Positions 29,349 to 37,456 of a stretch of 57,085 nucleotides of DNA are shown here, one piece after another; position 1 is the first letter of the stretch; the number at the start of each line of letters is the position of its first letter. Position numbers and translations under genes: made by a program. Source of the DNA: Spirochaetota bacterium (lineage in GTDB: Bacteria; Spirochaetota; Spirochaetia; Treponematales; Rectinemataceae); NCBI GenBank assembly GCA_026398595.1, contig JAPLSO010000056.1, positions 1 to 57,085 of the forward strand, in the 5' to 3' direction. Below the pieces are notes generated by a model that was not told the origin of the DNA, did not search any database, and saw nothing but the letters and a program-made list of their open reading frames with translations.

Positions 29349-32231
29349 ATGTCGTTCTCCCTCAAAGAGGAGCGCCGTATACCCGAGATCGCCTCGACCG
29401 CGAGGCTCTATGTCCACGACGGCACGGGAGCCCGTGTCCTCTCCGTCGTCAACGCGGACGAGAACAAGGCCTTCGGCATTAGTTTCAGGACACCCCCGAA
29501 AAAATCCGACGGCGTGGCCCACATCCTCGAACACTCCGTCCTCTGCGGTTCGGATAAATACCCGGTCAAGGAACCCTTCGTCGAACTGATTAAAGGCTCC
29601 CTCAACACCTTCCTCAACGCCTTTACCTACCCCGACAAGACGGTCTACCCCCTGGCCTCAACGAATCTCAAGGACTTCCGCAATCTCATCGATGTGTACT
29701 TCGACGCTGTCTTCCATCCCCTCATCGCCGAGGACACTTTCCGGCAGGAGGGCTGGCACTACGAGGTCGACCCCGAAACCGGCGTCCTGGACTACAAGGG
29801 CGTCGTCTTCAACGAGATGAAGGGAGCCTATTCCGACCCCGACGACCAGCATGACGACCTTTGCAGACGCTCTCTCTTCCCCGACACGGCCTACGGCCTC
29901 GATTCGGGAGGAGACCCGGCCATCATCCCCAGCCTCGACTATCCAACCTTCAAGCGCTTCCACGAGACCTACTATCATCCATCGAATTCCTACATCTTCT
30001 TCTATGGCGACGACGAGCCCGATGAGAGGCTGGCCATCGTTGAGCGCTGGCTCTCTCCCTACTCCCGGCTCGAGATCGACTCCCTGCCCGCGCTTCAAAA
30101 ACCATTCGATACACCGCTTGGTAAAACGGCATTCTACGAGTCCGAGGAGGCTAAGGCCTGGACTGCTGTCAACTGGGCTTTCGCCGGCAGCGAGGACCCG
30201 GAGACCAAACTCGCCCGTACCATACTCTCCCATATCCTCATTGGGACGCCTGCCTCGCCCCTGCGGGTCGCCCTCATCCATTCAGGGCTGGGTGAGGATC
30301 TGGCCGGCTTCGGCCTCGAGGACGACATACGGCAGGGTGCCTTCTCCGCGGGCCTCAAGGGCGTCTCCCCCGAGAACGCACCCAAGGTCGAGGCTGTCGT
30401 CCTTGAGACTCTGGCGAAGCTCACCGCCGATGGGATAGACCCCGATGCGGTCGCCGCTTCGATGAACACCGTCGAGTTTGCACTTAGGGAGAAGAACACG
30501 GGCCGCTTCCCTAGGGGACTCGCCGTCATGCTCGAGGGCCTGGGCGAATGGCTCTACGGCGGCAATCCGATGGACGCCCTCGCCTTCGCCGAGCCTCTCG
30601 AAAGGATTAAGCGCGGCGTCGCGGCTGGAAGGTACTTCGAGCCTCTCATCGGGAGCTCCTTCCTCGGCAATAACCACCGCTCGACCGTCACCCTCCTGCC
30701 GGAGGCGAAGGCGGGGACCAAACTCGCCGAGGCCGAGCGGAAGGCGCTCGACGCCTCCAAGGCTTCGATGACCCAGGCCGAGCTGGCTTCGACCGCCGAA
30801 GCCGCCAGAAGGCTGAAGGCCCGGCAGGAAAAGCCCGACAGCCCGGAGGCCCTGGCGACCATACCTTCCCTCGGGCTTGCCGACCTTCCGTCCGAACCCG
30901 TCCCTATCCCGTCTGAAAGAAGGGAAGCAGGCGACTCGATTCTCCTTTTCCACGACATACCGACCTGCTCGATACTCTACCTCGACATCGCCTTCTCCCT
31001 GGATTTCCTATCCGACGAGCTTCTGCCCTATGTCGGTCTCTTCGGCAGGGTTCTTCTGGAGATGGGAGCCGGGGATATGGACTATATAGCCTTGAGCAGA
31101 GAAATCGGGAAGAAGACGGGTGGCATCGGCGCCTCGACCCTGACAGCATCGAAATGGAGAAAGCCGGGAACGGCCGCTCGTTTCATTCTCCGCTCTAAGA
31201 CGCTCGCCTCCAACGCCGACCGCCTCTTCAAGCTTCTCTCCAAGGTTCTTCGCGAGACGCGAATCGACGACAGGGAGAGGTTCAGGCAGATCGTCCTCGA
31301 GGAAAAGGCCCAGGCCGAAGCCTCCCTCATCCCCTCGGGGCACAGGGTATTAAGCTTAAGGCTCCGAGCGCGCTTCACCGAGGCTGACGCCATGTCGGAG
31401 CGCATCGGAGGAGTGGAACAACTCTTCTTCCTGCGCAGGCTCGCCGAGAGGCTCGATAAAGACTGGAAAGCTGTGCTATCCGACCTCGAGTCGGTGAGGG
31501 CTGCCCTGATCAATGCCCGGGGCGCCGTCTTCAACGCGACGATCGACGCGGAAGCTTTTTCAAGGATTGAGCCAGCCATGAGGGTCTTCATGGCATCCCT
31601 GCCGGCAGGACCCCGGAAGGAAAGCGCCGCCCGCGGCCCTCTGCCGGGCCCCGCTATGGAGTTCCTCACCGCTCCCACACAGGTCAACTTCGTCGGGACC
31701 GCATATCCCTTAGGCTCGGGCGGCGCACGATTGGGTGCCTTCCTCGTCGTCAAGAACTACCTGGACACGACCTTCCTCTGGGAAAACGTCAGGGTCAAGG
31801 GAGGGGCCTATGGCGGTTTCTCCTCATTCGACCTCAACTCCGGCCTCTTCATCTTCCTGTCCTACCGCGATCCCAACCTCGAGAAAACTATCGAGGTCTT
31901 CTCCAAGGCCGGGGACTTCCTCGGAAAGCTTAACATCTCCAGGGAAGAGCTGACCCGATCCATCATCGGGACGATCGGGGGTGTGGACGCCTACCTCCTT
32001 CCCGACGCCAAGGGTTTTACTTCCCTCGTGCATTTCCTGACCGGCTATACCTATGAGGATCGCCAGGCGATGAGGAAGGAGATACTCTCGGCCTCTCCCG
32101 AAGACTTTAAAGCCCTGTCGGCAGCCCTGGCGGCGACGACGGCGCGCTCGGGAGCCTTAAGCTCACGGCAAAGGATCGAGGCCCTTCCCGCCGCGCTCAA
32201 GACGAAGTCCGAGACGACAACTATCATGTAA
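29349..32231 (+). CDS. M16C-family zinc metalloprotease, PreP/insulinase type
   Basis: 960 residues. The inverted zinc motif HILEH (His58, Glu61, His62) and the downstream VVFNEMKGAYSDPDD are the M16C hallmarks. Three further M16 domains follow, the last containing VNFVGTAYPLGSG and the substrate-binding RVKGGAYGGFSSFD. These peptidases form a clam shell that digests short unfolded peptides; family members occur in cytosol, organelles and periplasm. No signal peptide is seen, so a cytosolic place is likely. ATG 29349 has AAGGAG eight bases upstream. The beta-barrel gene follows after 96 bases. Confidence 0.93.
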   Translation: MSFSLKEERRIPEIASTARLYVHDGTGARVLSVVNADENKAFGISFRTPPKKSDGVAHILEHSVLCGSDKYPVKEPFVELIKGSLNTFLNAFTYPDKTVYPLASTNLKDFRNLIDVYFDAVFHPLIAEDTFRQEGWHYEVDPETGVLDYKGVVFNEMKGAYSDPDDQHDDLCRRSLFPDTAYGLDSGGDPAIIPSLDYPTFKRFHETYYHPSNSYIFFYGDDEPDERLAIVERWLSPYSRLEIDSLPALQKPFDTPLGKTAFYESEEAKAWTAVNWAFAGSEDPETKLARTILSHILIGTPASPLRVALIHSGLGEDLAGFGLEDDIRQGAFSAGLKGVSPENAPKVEAVVLETLAKLTADGIDPDAVAASMNTVEFALREKNTGRFPRGLAVMLEGLGEWLYGGNPMDALAFAEPLERIKRGVAAGRYFEPLIGSSFLGNNHRSTVTLLPEAKAGTKLAEAERKALDASKASMTQAELASTAEAARRLKARQEKPDSPEALATIPSLGLADLPSEPVPIPSERREAGDSILLFHDIPTCSILYLDIAFSLDFLSDELLPYVGLFGRVLLEMGAGDMDYIALSREIGKKTGGIGASTLTASKWRKPGTAARFILRSKTLASNADRLFKLLSKVLRETRIDDRERFRQIVLEEKAQAEASLIPSGHRVLSLRLRARFTEADAMSERIGGVEQLFFLRRLAERLDKDWKAVLSDLESVRAALINARGAVFNATIDAEAFSRIEPAMRVFMASLPAGPRKESAARGPLPGPAMEFLTAPTQVNFVGTAYPLGSGGARLGAFLVVKNYLDTTFLWENVRVKGGAYGGFSSFDLNSGLFIFLSYRDPNLEKTIEVFSKAGDFLGKLNISREELTRSIIGTIGGVDAYLLPDAKGFTSLVHFLTGYTYEDRQAMRKEILSASPEDFKALSAALAATTARSGALSSRQRIEALPAALKTKSETTTIM

Positions 32232-32250
32232 TCACTCCTTAAAACCGTGG

Positions 32251-32299
32251 TATATTGCCTCAATGCAGGGAGACGCGGCTCCTGCGGCCGCGGCTCCCT
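32251..32299 (+). promoter_or_regulatory. promoter and 5' stem-loop of the beta-barrel gene
   Basis: A TATATT box (32251-32256) would start transcription near 32263. Immediately after, AGGGAG (32267-32272) pairs with CTCCCT (32294-32299) around a GC-rich loop, followed by ATATTTATAGG. The Shine-Dalgarno CAGGAGG and ATG 32328 come about 20 bases later. It could be a stabilising 5' hairpin like that of ompA mRNA, or a weak terminator of the M16 gene. Confidence 0.4.
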
Positions 32300-32327
32300 A
32301 TATTTATAGGTACTGTCAGGAGGACAG

Positions 32328-33821
32328 ATGATGCGAAAAAGAATTGTATCCCTGGCGCTGATTCTCGCCTGCGCCGCCGCCTTGGCCGGGTATGCCGAGG
32401 AGACTCCGGCCAATTTCAAAGCGGGCTTTTTCTTCAACCTCTTCCCGATGTTCGAGTACACGACCCATGCAGCCGTATCCTCGACTATATCAAACATCCC
32501 AGACCTCGCCCTCGGCGAGTACTACGAAAAACCCACCTTCGGTTCAGGCGGCATCTACCTCAACAAGGGGCCGATCACGGCCGTAGGTATCATGGAATTT
32601 CAGCAGGACATCTGGTCCAAGCTCTACAAGCGATCCATCTTCAACATGCCCGATTCCGAGACGGGCTGGTATCCCGACATCATGGGGTTGGGTACCTTCT
32701 ATCCCAATGTTGGGTACGTTGACTATGACACCAATGTTTTCAGCTTCTCCTTAGGACGCAGGAAGATTGAGGATGGACCCGGGACCTATAGCCTCGGCCT
32801 CTCCTCCTACAACCCTTTCTACGACCATGTAGCCGCCTCTATGGCAGTCCCCATCGGGACCGGGAAGCTCGGCTACGACTACGTAGCCGTGGGTATGCAA
32901 CGCTTTAACAACACCGATTATTTGGGCTCGGGAACTGAGCCCAAGTATTTCTTTTTCCACCGGGCTTCCTGGACAGGCAAGTACTTCACCTTCGGCATCA
33001 ACGAATACAACCTGATCGCCGGCACCGATCCCGACTTCCAGGACTGGGGACCCTTCCTCTTCTACCACAACCTCTTCAACAACCACCAGAACGTCATGGC
33101 CGGCTTCGACTTCAACTGGACTCCCCTGGAGAAATTCTCCTTCTATGGCCAGTTCATCTTGGACGATTTCGCGTTCGAGGCGGGGACTGACACCAACCCG
33201 ACGGCCATCGGCATGACCGCCGGGGCCGACCTCAACTTGATCCCGGGTTCCAGGACGAAGGGAGCCAAGTACTACGATTCCGACTTCACCTATTATATCG
33301 GCCGAAACCAGACGCCCAAAGGCGGGCTCAACCTCCGACTCGAGGGTTATCTCATGTCACGGTATCTCTATCGGAGGCAAACAACCGTTCTCGAAGAAGG
33401 CTTTACAGCCTAGTACATGGTAATGACGAATTGGATCGGCACTGGAAGACGTGATGTAGTATCTCCCTTCCTCGCCACGCCTCTGGCGCCGGATACGGCC
33501 CTGGGAAGACTGGCCTTGACCTGGGCGGGTAATCCATGGGAGGCCTCCTTCGCCTTCGAATACAGGCTTGTCGGCTCTGAAAGCACCGTGAAAGACTACA
33601 ACTACAGCACGGTCGACTATGTCAATACTCTGTGGCCGAGCTCTCCCACCACCAATCTGGACTTCAAGCTCGACGGAAAGTACCGCCTCAGCGCCAAGTC
33701 CATGGCCACGGCTGGGGTTGATCTCCTCGTCAAGGCCGGCGTCCCCGAACTCACCCTGAACGCGGGCTTCGCTCACCAGCTCGCGGCTGGTACGGGGCCG
33801 AGTCTCAAACAAACAGAATAA
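32328..33821 (+). pseudogene. outer-membrane beta-barrel protein gene with in-frame TAG
   Basis: Signal peptide MMRKRIVSLALILACAAALAGYA, then a long stretch rich in alternating aromatic and polar residues (FNWTPLEKFSFYGQFILDDFAF, GLNLRLEGYLMSRYLYRR), typical of an outer-membrane barrel. FTYYIGRNQTPKGGLNLRLE resembles Wzi-like or spirochaetal barrel proteins. At codon 362 a TAG (33411-33413) interrupts the frame; the same frame goes on as YMVMTNWIGTGRRD for 134 more codons to TAA 33821, still with barrel-like composition. Together they would make 497 residues. Either the gene is broken, the TAG is read through, or the base is wrong. It follows the M16 peptidase gene. Confidence 0.8.
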
Positions 33822-33883
33822 TTCGAAATACTCAGGTCAGCGGCCGGCGAAAAGCCCGCCGCCGAGCCCTCGAGAGCCGCCGC

Positions 33884-33902
33884 CGGCTTCCAAAGGAAGC
33901 CG
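33884..33902. terminator. hairpin between convergent barrel and SDR genes
   Basis: A perfect 8-bp stem CGGCTTCC / GGAAGCCG with an AAA loop lies six bases from the SDR stop and about 60 bases after the barrel-gene stop. There is no T-run on either side, so it would be a weak or factor-assisted terminator. The upstream GC-rich stretch GGCCGGCGAAAAGCCCGCC may form a second stem. Confidence 0.4.
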
Positions 33903-33907
33903 AATCT

Positions 33908-34750
33908 TCATAGGCCGACGACGGCCATCGTTTTCTCCCAGAGTTCATCGCGCATAGCCAGGACCCCTGCCGCGATACGGATAGGGGCAACAGCGCATCG
34001 CACGAAATACTTCCCGGTCAAACCGGCGGCCTCCTCTGAAGACGCCGCCCAGATGCTCGTCCTCGCCCCTTCCTCCGCATCGATGGACTTCATATTCATG
34101 TAGGATCGGATGAAAAAATCATACCATTTGTGAAGGGTCATGATTTTCGTGTTGACGAGGCCGGGGTGGACGGCGTTCACGGTCACGCCCCTGCCCGAAA
34201 GCCTCTCGGCCAATTTGAGGGTGAAGAGGAGGACGGCCAGCTTGGAACCCGCGTAGGCCGAGAAGCCGTTCTTCCGCACGAGGAAGCCCGGCTTGTCGAG
34301 GTCGAGTCTGCCGACGACGTACATCGCCGAACTCAAGGAGACGATCCTCCCCCGGCCGGAGGCCTCGATATTGGGCAGCAGCAGGTTGGTCAGCAGAAAT
34401 GGAGAGAAATAGTTGGCCTGCATGGTCGGGTGGATTCCGTCGCCCGTCAGCACGTCGCCCTGAGTATAGTTTCCCGCGTTGTTGATGAGGACATCAATCT
34501 TTCCGAAGCGTTGGGCGATCTCGGCGGCACAGGCTCGCACCGAGGCGAAAGATGCCAGGTCGAGGCGGACGAGTTCGATCCGACACCCTGGAGCGCCCCT
34601 TCGGATTTCGTCAGCGGCGGCGAGCGCGGCCTCGAGGTTCCTGCAAGCCAGGACGATTCGGGCTCCCCCCGCGGCCAGCTCGCGGGCAGTCACCTTTCCT
34701 ATTCCGCCGTTGGCCCCCGTGATGACGATCGTCTTGTCCCTGCAGTCCAT
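33908..34750 (-). CDS. short-chain dehydrogenase/reductase, retinol-dehydrogenase-like
   Basis: 280 residues with a Rossmann fold. TGANGGIGK (about 11-19) binds NAD(P), NNAG (about 85-88) is the structural motif, Ser in VSLSSAMY and YAGSK (Tyr and Lys) complete the catalytic triad, and HPGLVNT follows. The arrangement is that of the classical SDR subfamily related to retinol dehydrogenases and WW-domain oxidoreductases. The substrate is unknown. ATG 34750 has GGAG seven bases upstream; the longer frame is not supported. Nearest neighbours on the same strand are the M55 peptidase and methyltransferase genes upstream. Confidence 0.88.
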   Translation of the reverse strand: MDCRDKTIVITGANGGIGKVTARELAAGGARIVLACRNLEAALAAADEIRRGAPGCRIELVRLDLASFASVRACAAEIAQRFGKIDVLINNAGNYTQGDVLTGDGIHPTMQANYFSPFLLTNLLLPNIEASGRGRIVSLSSAMYVVGRLDLDKPGFLVRKNGFSAYAGSKLAVLLFTLKLAERLSGRGVTVNAVHPGLVNTKIMTLHKWYDFFIRSYMNMKSIDAEEGARTSIWAASSEEAAGLTGKYFVRCAVAPIRIAAGVLAMRDELWEKTMAVVGL

Positions 34751-34846
34751 TGGTATCTCCAATAGGCCGGGCAGGCGGGCCGCGGCGTGGCCTACATGCC
34801 CGCATCCAGCGCGCCCAGCCCTTGAAGCCCGGATCAATCCCTGTGC

Positions 34847-35647
34847 CTAGAGTACGAAGAAGAGGAAGACGAGGGCATCCTTCCATGAAGAGGCGGAGAA
34901 GGCGACCTCGTGGCTGCTCAGCTTCTGAGCCCCGGGAAAGAAGGAGCCCCTGTACGCCAGGTGATGTTCCTTAAACCGTATCTCCACGTCGAATCGACGC
35001 GGGATGTACTGCTTGGCCACCGTCGGCGGGTCGGCGAGGACAGCCGCCACCCCTTCCCTGATCATGCGCTGGGCTACGCTGGGATGGACCGATATGGAAG
35101 CGTTCCCCACGCCCCTTGAGACCGCCGCTGTCTTCATCCCCCAGCCCAGGCCCTCGGCGAAAGAGCAGAGGGCCTCGTCGCCAGAGAGAAAGAGAACGGG
35201 CACGCCCAATGAAATCGATGTATACGAATTAATGAGGAACTCGCTCGCCTGGACGCCGTTGATCTTCACCCAGACGTTGCCCCCGTTCATGGTATGGGCA
35301 AGGGGATTGCCATCCGAGCCGGCAGCCGAATGGTAGCCGGTGAACATCGCCCCGTCGAAGTTCGAATCGAGACCGGCCATCATTACCTGGGGATCGCGTG
35401 TCCAGGATCGGAGTATCTTGACCTTTTCGGGGAGAAAGGAGGGATCGATGTTCCGCCCCGTGCTGTGCGCGTCCTTGACGAGGATCTCTTCCGCCCCCGC
35501 GGCGAAGGCAGCCTCGCAGGCGGCGGCAACTTCTTTCGTCATCTCCGCCCTGAAGTAGGCGCCCTGGGAATTCTCCAGCTCCGTCTCCTTCCAGTCGGCG
35601 ATGCCGCAGGTACCCTCGATGTCCGCGCTCAAGAATAGCTTCTTCAT
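34847..35647 (-). CDS. M55 family D-aminopeptidase, DppA type
   Basis: 266 residues of the zinc-dependent M55 family, whose prototype is Bacillus DppA, which cleaves D-Ala-D-Ala-type peptides. The ligand set is visible: SADIEG (Asp9, Glu11), KDAHSTG (His61), GYHS (His106) and ASEF (Glu136), plus AHTMNGG with the presumed catalytic His118. There is no signal peptide, so it is cytoplasmic. It may recycle D-amino-acid peptides from cell-wall turnover, which would suit the nag genes elsewhere in the window; that is inference. AAGGAAG lies upstream of the ATG. Confidence 0.9.
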   Translation of the reverse strand: MKKLFLSADIEGTCGIADWKETELENSQGAYFRAEMTKEVAAACEAAFAAGAEEILVKDAHSTGRNIDPSFLPEKVKILRSWTRDPQVMMAGLDSNFDGAMFTGYHSAAGSDGNPLAHTMNGGNVWVKINGVQASEFLINSYTSISLGVPVLFLSGDEALCSFAEGLGWGMKTAAVSRGVGNASISVHPSVAQRMIREGVAAVLADPPTVAKQYIPRRFDVEIRFKEHHLAYRGSFFPGAQKLSSHEVAFSASSWKDALVFLFFVL

Positions 35648-35672
35648 GCTTAGACTTCCTTTATCTTGCAGC

Positions 35673-36449
35673 CTATTTACGTTTCACCGCCTTCGTGGCA
35701 ATGAAGCAGTCTATGTAGGGATCGAGTATATCCTCTCTCCCCGAGTTGTCTTCGAAGAATCCCTCGATGCAGAAACCTGAGTCCACTTGGCCGCCGATGA
35801 GGTCGGCCAGGGAGTGCCCCCATTCCAGCGCCTGTTTGTCGGCCAATCTCTTGGCGAGGACCTCCTTGGGCAGCTGATCCAGATCGCTGTACGGGATCCG
35901 GTATTTCACCTCCCTGACTCCGCTCTCGTCGTAAGCTTCGAGGTCAAAGATGTAGAGGAGGGGATTCGCGAAGCCGGCGAGAAGGATGCCGCCCGATTTC
36001 AGCACGCGAAAGCATTCCTTCCACACGGAGCGCGCATCGTCGACAAAGACGTTGGAGACCGGATGAAAGATCAGGTCGAAGGCGGCGTCGGAAAAGCGGC
36101 CCAAGTCTCGCATGTCGCCCTGCTCGAGGGCGATATCAAGCCCCTCGCGCCCGGCCACCTCCCTGTCGCGGTCGAGCTGGGCGGGACAGTTGTCGAATAC
36201 CGTCACCTTCGCGCCTGCGGCCGCGAGGACTGGCCCCTGCTGTCCCCCTCCCGATGCCAGGCAGAGGACCTTCTTGCCTGAAATTTCTCCGAACCACCCT
36301 CTCGGTACGGATTTTGTGGGCGTAAGGAGGAGGGCCCATTCGCCCCGCCGCGCGGCCTCGACGACCTCGTGAGCCACAGGGATAGTCCACTTGTTGCCTT
36401 CGGCCACCTCTTTGGTCCAGGCTTCCCGGTTGTGGCTCAAGATGTCCAT
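35673..36449 (-). CDS. class I SAM-dependent methyltransferase
   Basis: 258 residues. Motif I is VLCLASGGGQQG (about 65-76), acidic motif II is TVFDNC, LEQGDMRDL is motif III, and FDLIFHPVSNVFVDD and FRVLKSGGILLAG are motifs IV and V. The substrate is unknown; the family resembles generic small-molecule methyltransferases found beside GNAT genes. ATG 36449 follows GAGGAG by five bases, preferable to the ATG 21 bases upstream. It lies 24 bases after the GNAT stop on the same strand. Confidence 0.85.
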   Translation of the reverse strand: MDILSHNREAWTKEVAEGNKWTIPVAHEVVEAARRGEWALLLTPTKSVPRGWFGEISGKKVLCLASGGGQQGPVLAAAGAKVTVFDNCPAQLDRDREVAGREGLDIALEQGDMRDLGRFSDAAFDLIFHPVSNVFVDDARSVWKECFRVLKSGGILLAGFANPLLYIFDLEAYDESGVREVKYRIPYSDLDQLPKEVLAKRLADKQALEWGHSLADLIGGQVDSGFCIEGFFEDNSGREDILDPYIDCFIATKAVKRK

Positions 36450-36473
36450 GAATGCTCCTCGAAGTCCCAAAGA

Positions 36474-36971
36474 TCAGGTTCCGGTCAGGTCCTTCTCAAG
36501 GAAGACGGCGCCTTCGATGGGATTGTACACATAGGGGGTGGTTTCGCGGAAGCCTAGGGAGCGGTAGAGTCCGAGCGCCGGCTTCATGCGCTCGAGGCTG
36601 TCCAGGCGCATGCTGCGATACCCTTTGGCCTTGGCTTCGGTAATGATTTTCTCAGCCAGCCCCCTGCCCAGTCCCAGGCCCTTGCGTCCTTCGGTGACAA
36701 AGAGACGCTTCATCTCGCCGACGCCCTCGCCTATCCTCCGTAAAGCCACGCAACCGCATACAACCCCATCGACCACAGCCACAATCAGGGCCCCCTCGGG
36801 TTCGGCATACTTGCCCGGCAGGGAGGCCAGTTCCTCCTCGATGTCTTGGAAAGAAAGGTCCAGATTCTCGGATTCGACGTATTCGCGGATGAGACGGCGC
36901 ACGGCGGAAAGATCCCTAGCTTCGGCTTTTCTGTATGTCACACTCGGCGAATCACTTTTCTTTCCATTCAT
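36474..36971 (-). CDS. GNAT N-acetyltransferase
   Basis: 165 residues of a single GNAT domain. Acetyl-CoA is expected to bind at motif A, KRLFVTEGRKGLGLGRGLAEKI (about 92-110), with the RKGLGLGRGL pyrophosphate loop. Motif B is PALGLYRSLGFRETTPYVYNP. The acceptor is unknown. Its ATG overlaps the stop of the PH-domain gene by four bases (ATGA), so the two are co-translated and the methyltransferase probably belongs to the same transcript. Confidence 0.88.
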   Translation of the reverse strand: MNGKKSDSPSVTYRKAEARDLSAVRRLIREYVESENLDLSFQDIEEELASLPGKYAEPEGALIVAVVDGVVCGCVALRRIGEGVGEMKRLFVTEGRKGLGLGRGLAEKIITEAKAKGYRSMRLDSLERMKPALGLYRSLGFRETTPYVYNPIEGAVFLEKDLTGT

Positions 36972-37378
36972 TTTCGTACGATTTCGCTTTCCACCAGGGC
37001 CAGAAGTTCCCTGTTCCTTTGGGAACCCAAGCCTAGTATGATCTTTTCGGTTTCTGTCTCGAGGATGAGGTAGGGCCCTTCCCTTTTGAGGACAGCCAGT
37101 CTCAATTTTCCGAGGACCGCCGACCTGTAATGGCCTATATCCATGAAGCCCATGCCGATTCCATTCACCCGGACGAGACCGACGGGCAGGCTGTCGATCA
37201 GGCTCGCCGAACGTATGGAGGCGTAGGGAATCGTCGCCCCGTAAAGTCCCCTGACGACGATGCCGTTCTGGGCAGTCTCGACTTTATAGGTTGCGGCGAT
37301 GAGAAAGAGGACGGCTATTACCAAGGCGCCCACGGCGAGATCTACGAAAATGCGGCTCTTCCCGCCTGTTCCGGACAT
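36968..37378 (-). CDS. membrane-anchored bacterial PH-domain protein
   Basis: 136 residues. One N-terminal membrane helix (DLAVGALVIAVLFLIAATYKV, about 12-32) is followed by a beta-rich domain (GIVVRGLYGATIPYASIRSASLIDSLP, GYLILETETEKIILGLG-like pattern) matching the bacterial PH (bPH) domain group. Such proteins are of unknown function and usually sit on the membrane. Translation is coupled to the GNAT gene. The start lies 78 bases from the divergent uup. Confidence 0.7.
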   Translation of the reverse strand: MSGTGGKSRIFVDLAVGALVIAVLFLIAATYKVETAQNGIVVRGLYGATIPYASIRSASLIDSLPVGLVRVNGIGMGFMDIGHYRSAVLGKLRLAVLKREGPYLILETETEKIILGLGSQRNRELLALVESEIVRK

Positions 37379-37442
37379 GCCACATCATCCCTCATCGAGA
37401 ACAGGAAATCAACCGGCGTAGGCGCTCCGTCCTCCCCCGTGC

Positions 37443-37448
37443 TATAGT
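37443..37448 (+). promoter_or_regulatory. extended -10 TGCTATAGT of uup, leaderless type
   Basis: TGCTATAGT (box 37443-37448) lies eight bases (GGCCCCGC) before ATG 37457, with no Shine-Dalgarno. The TGn extension compensates for the absence of a good -35. The 12-mer GCTATAGTGGCC is shared with the thioesterase promoter. Confidence 0.6.
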
Positions 37449-37456
37449 GGCCCCGC

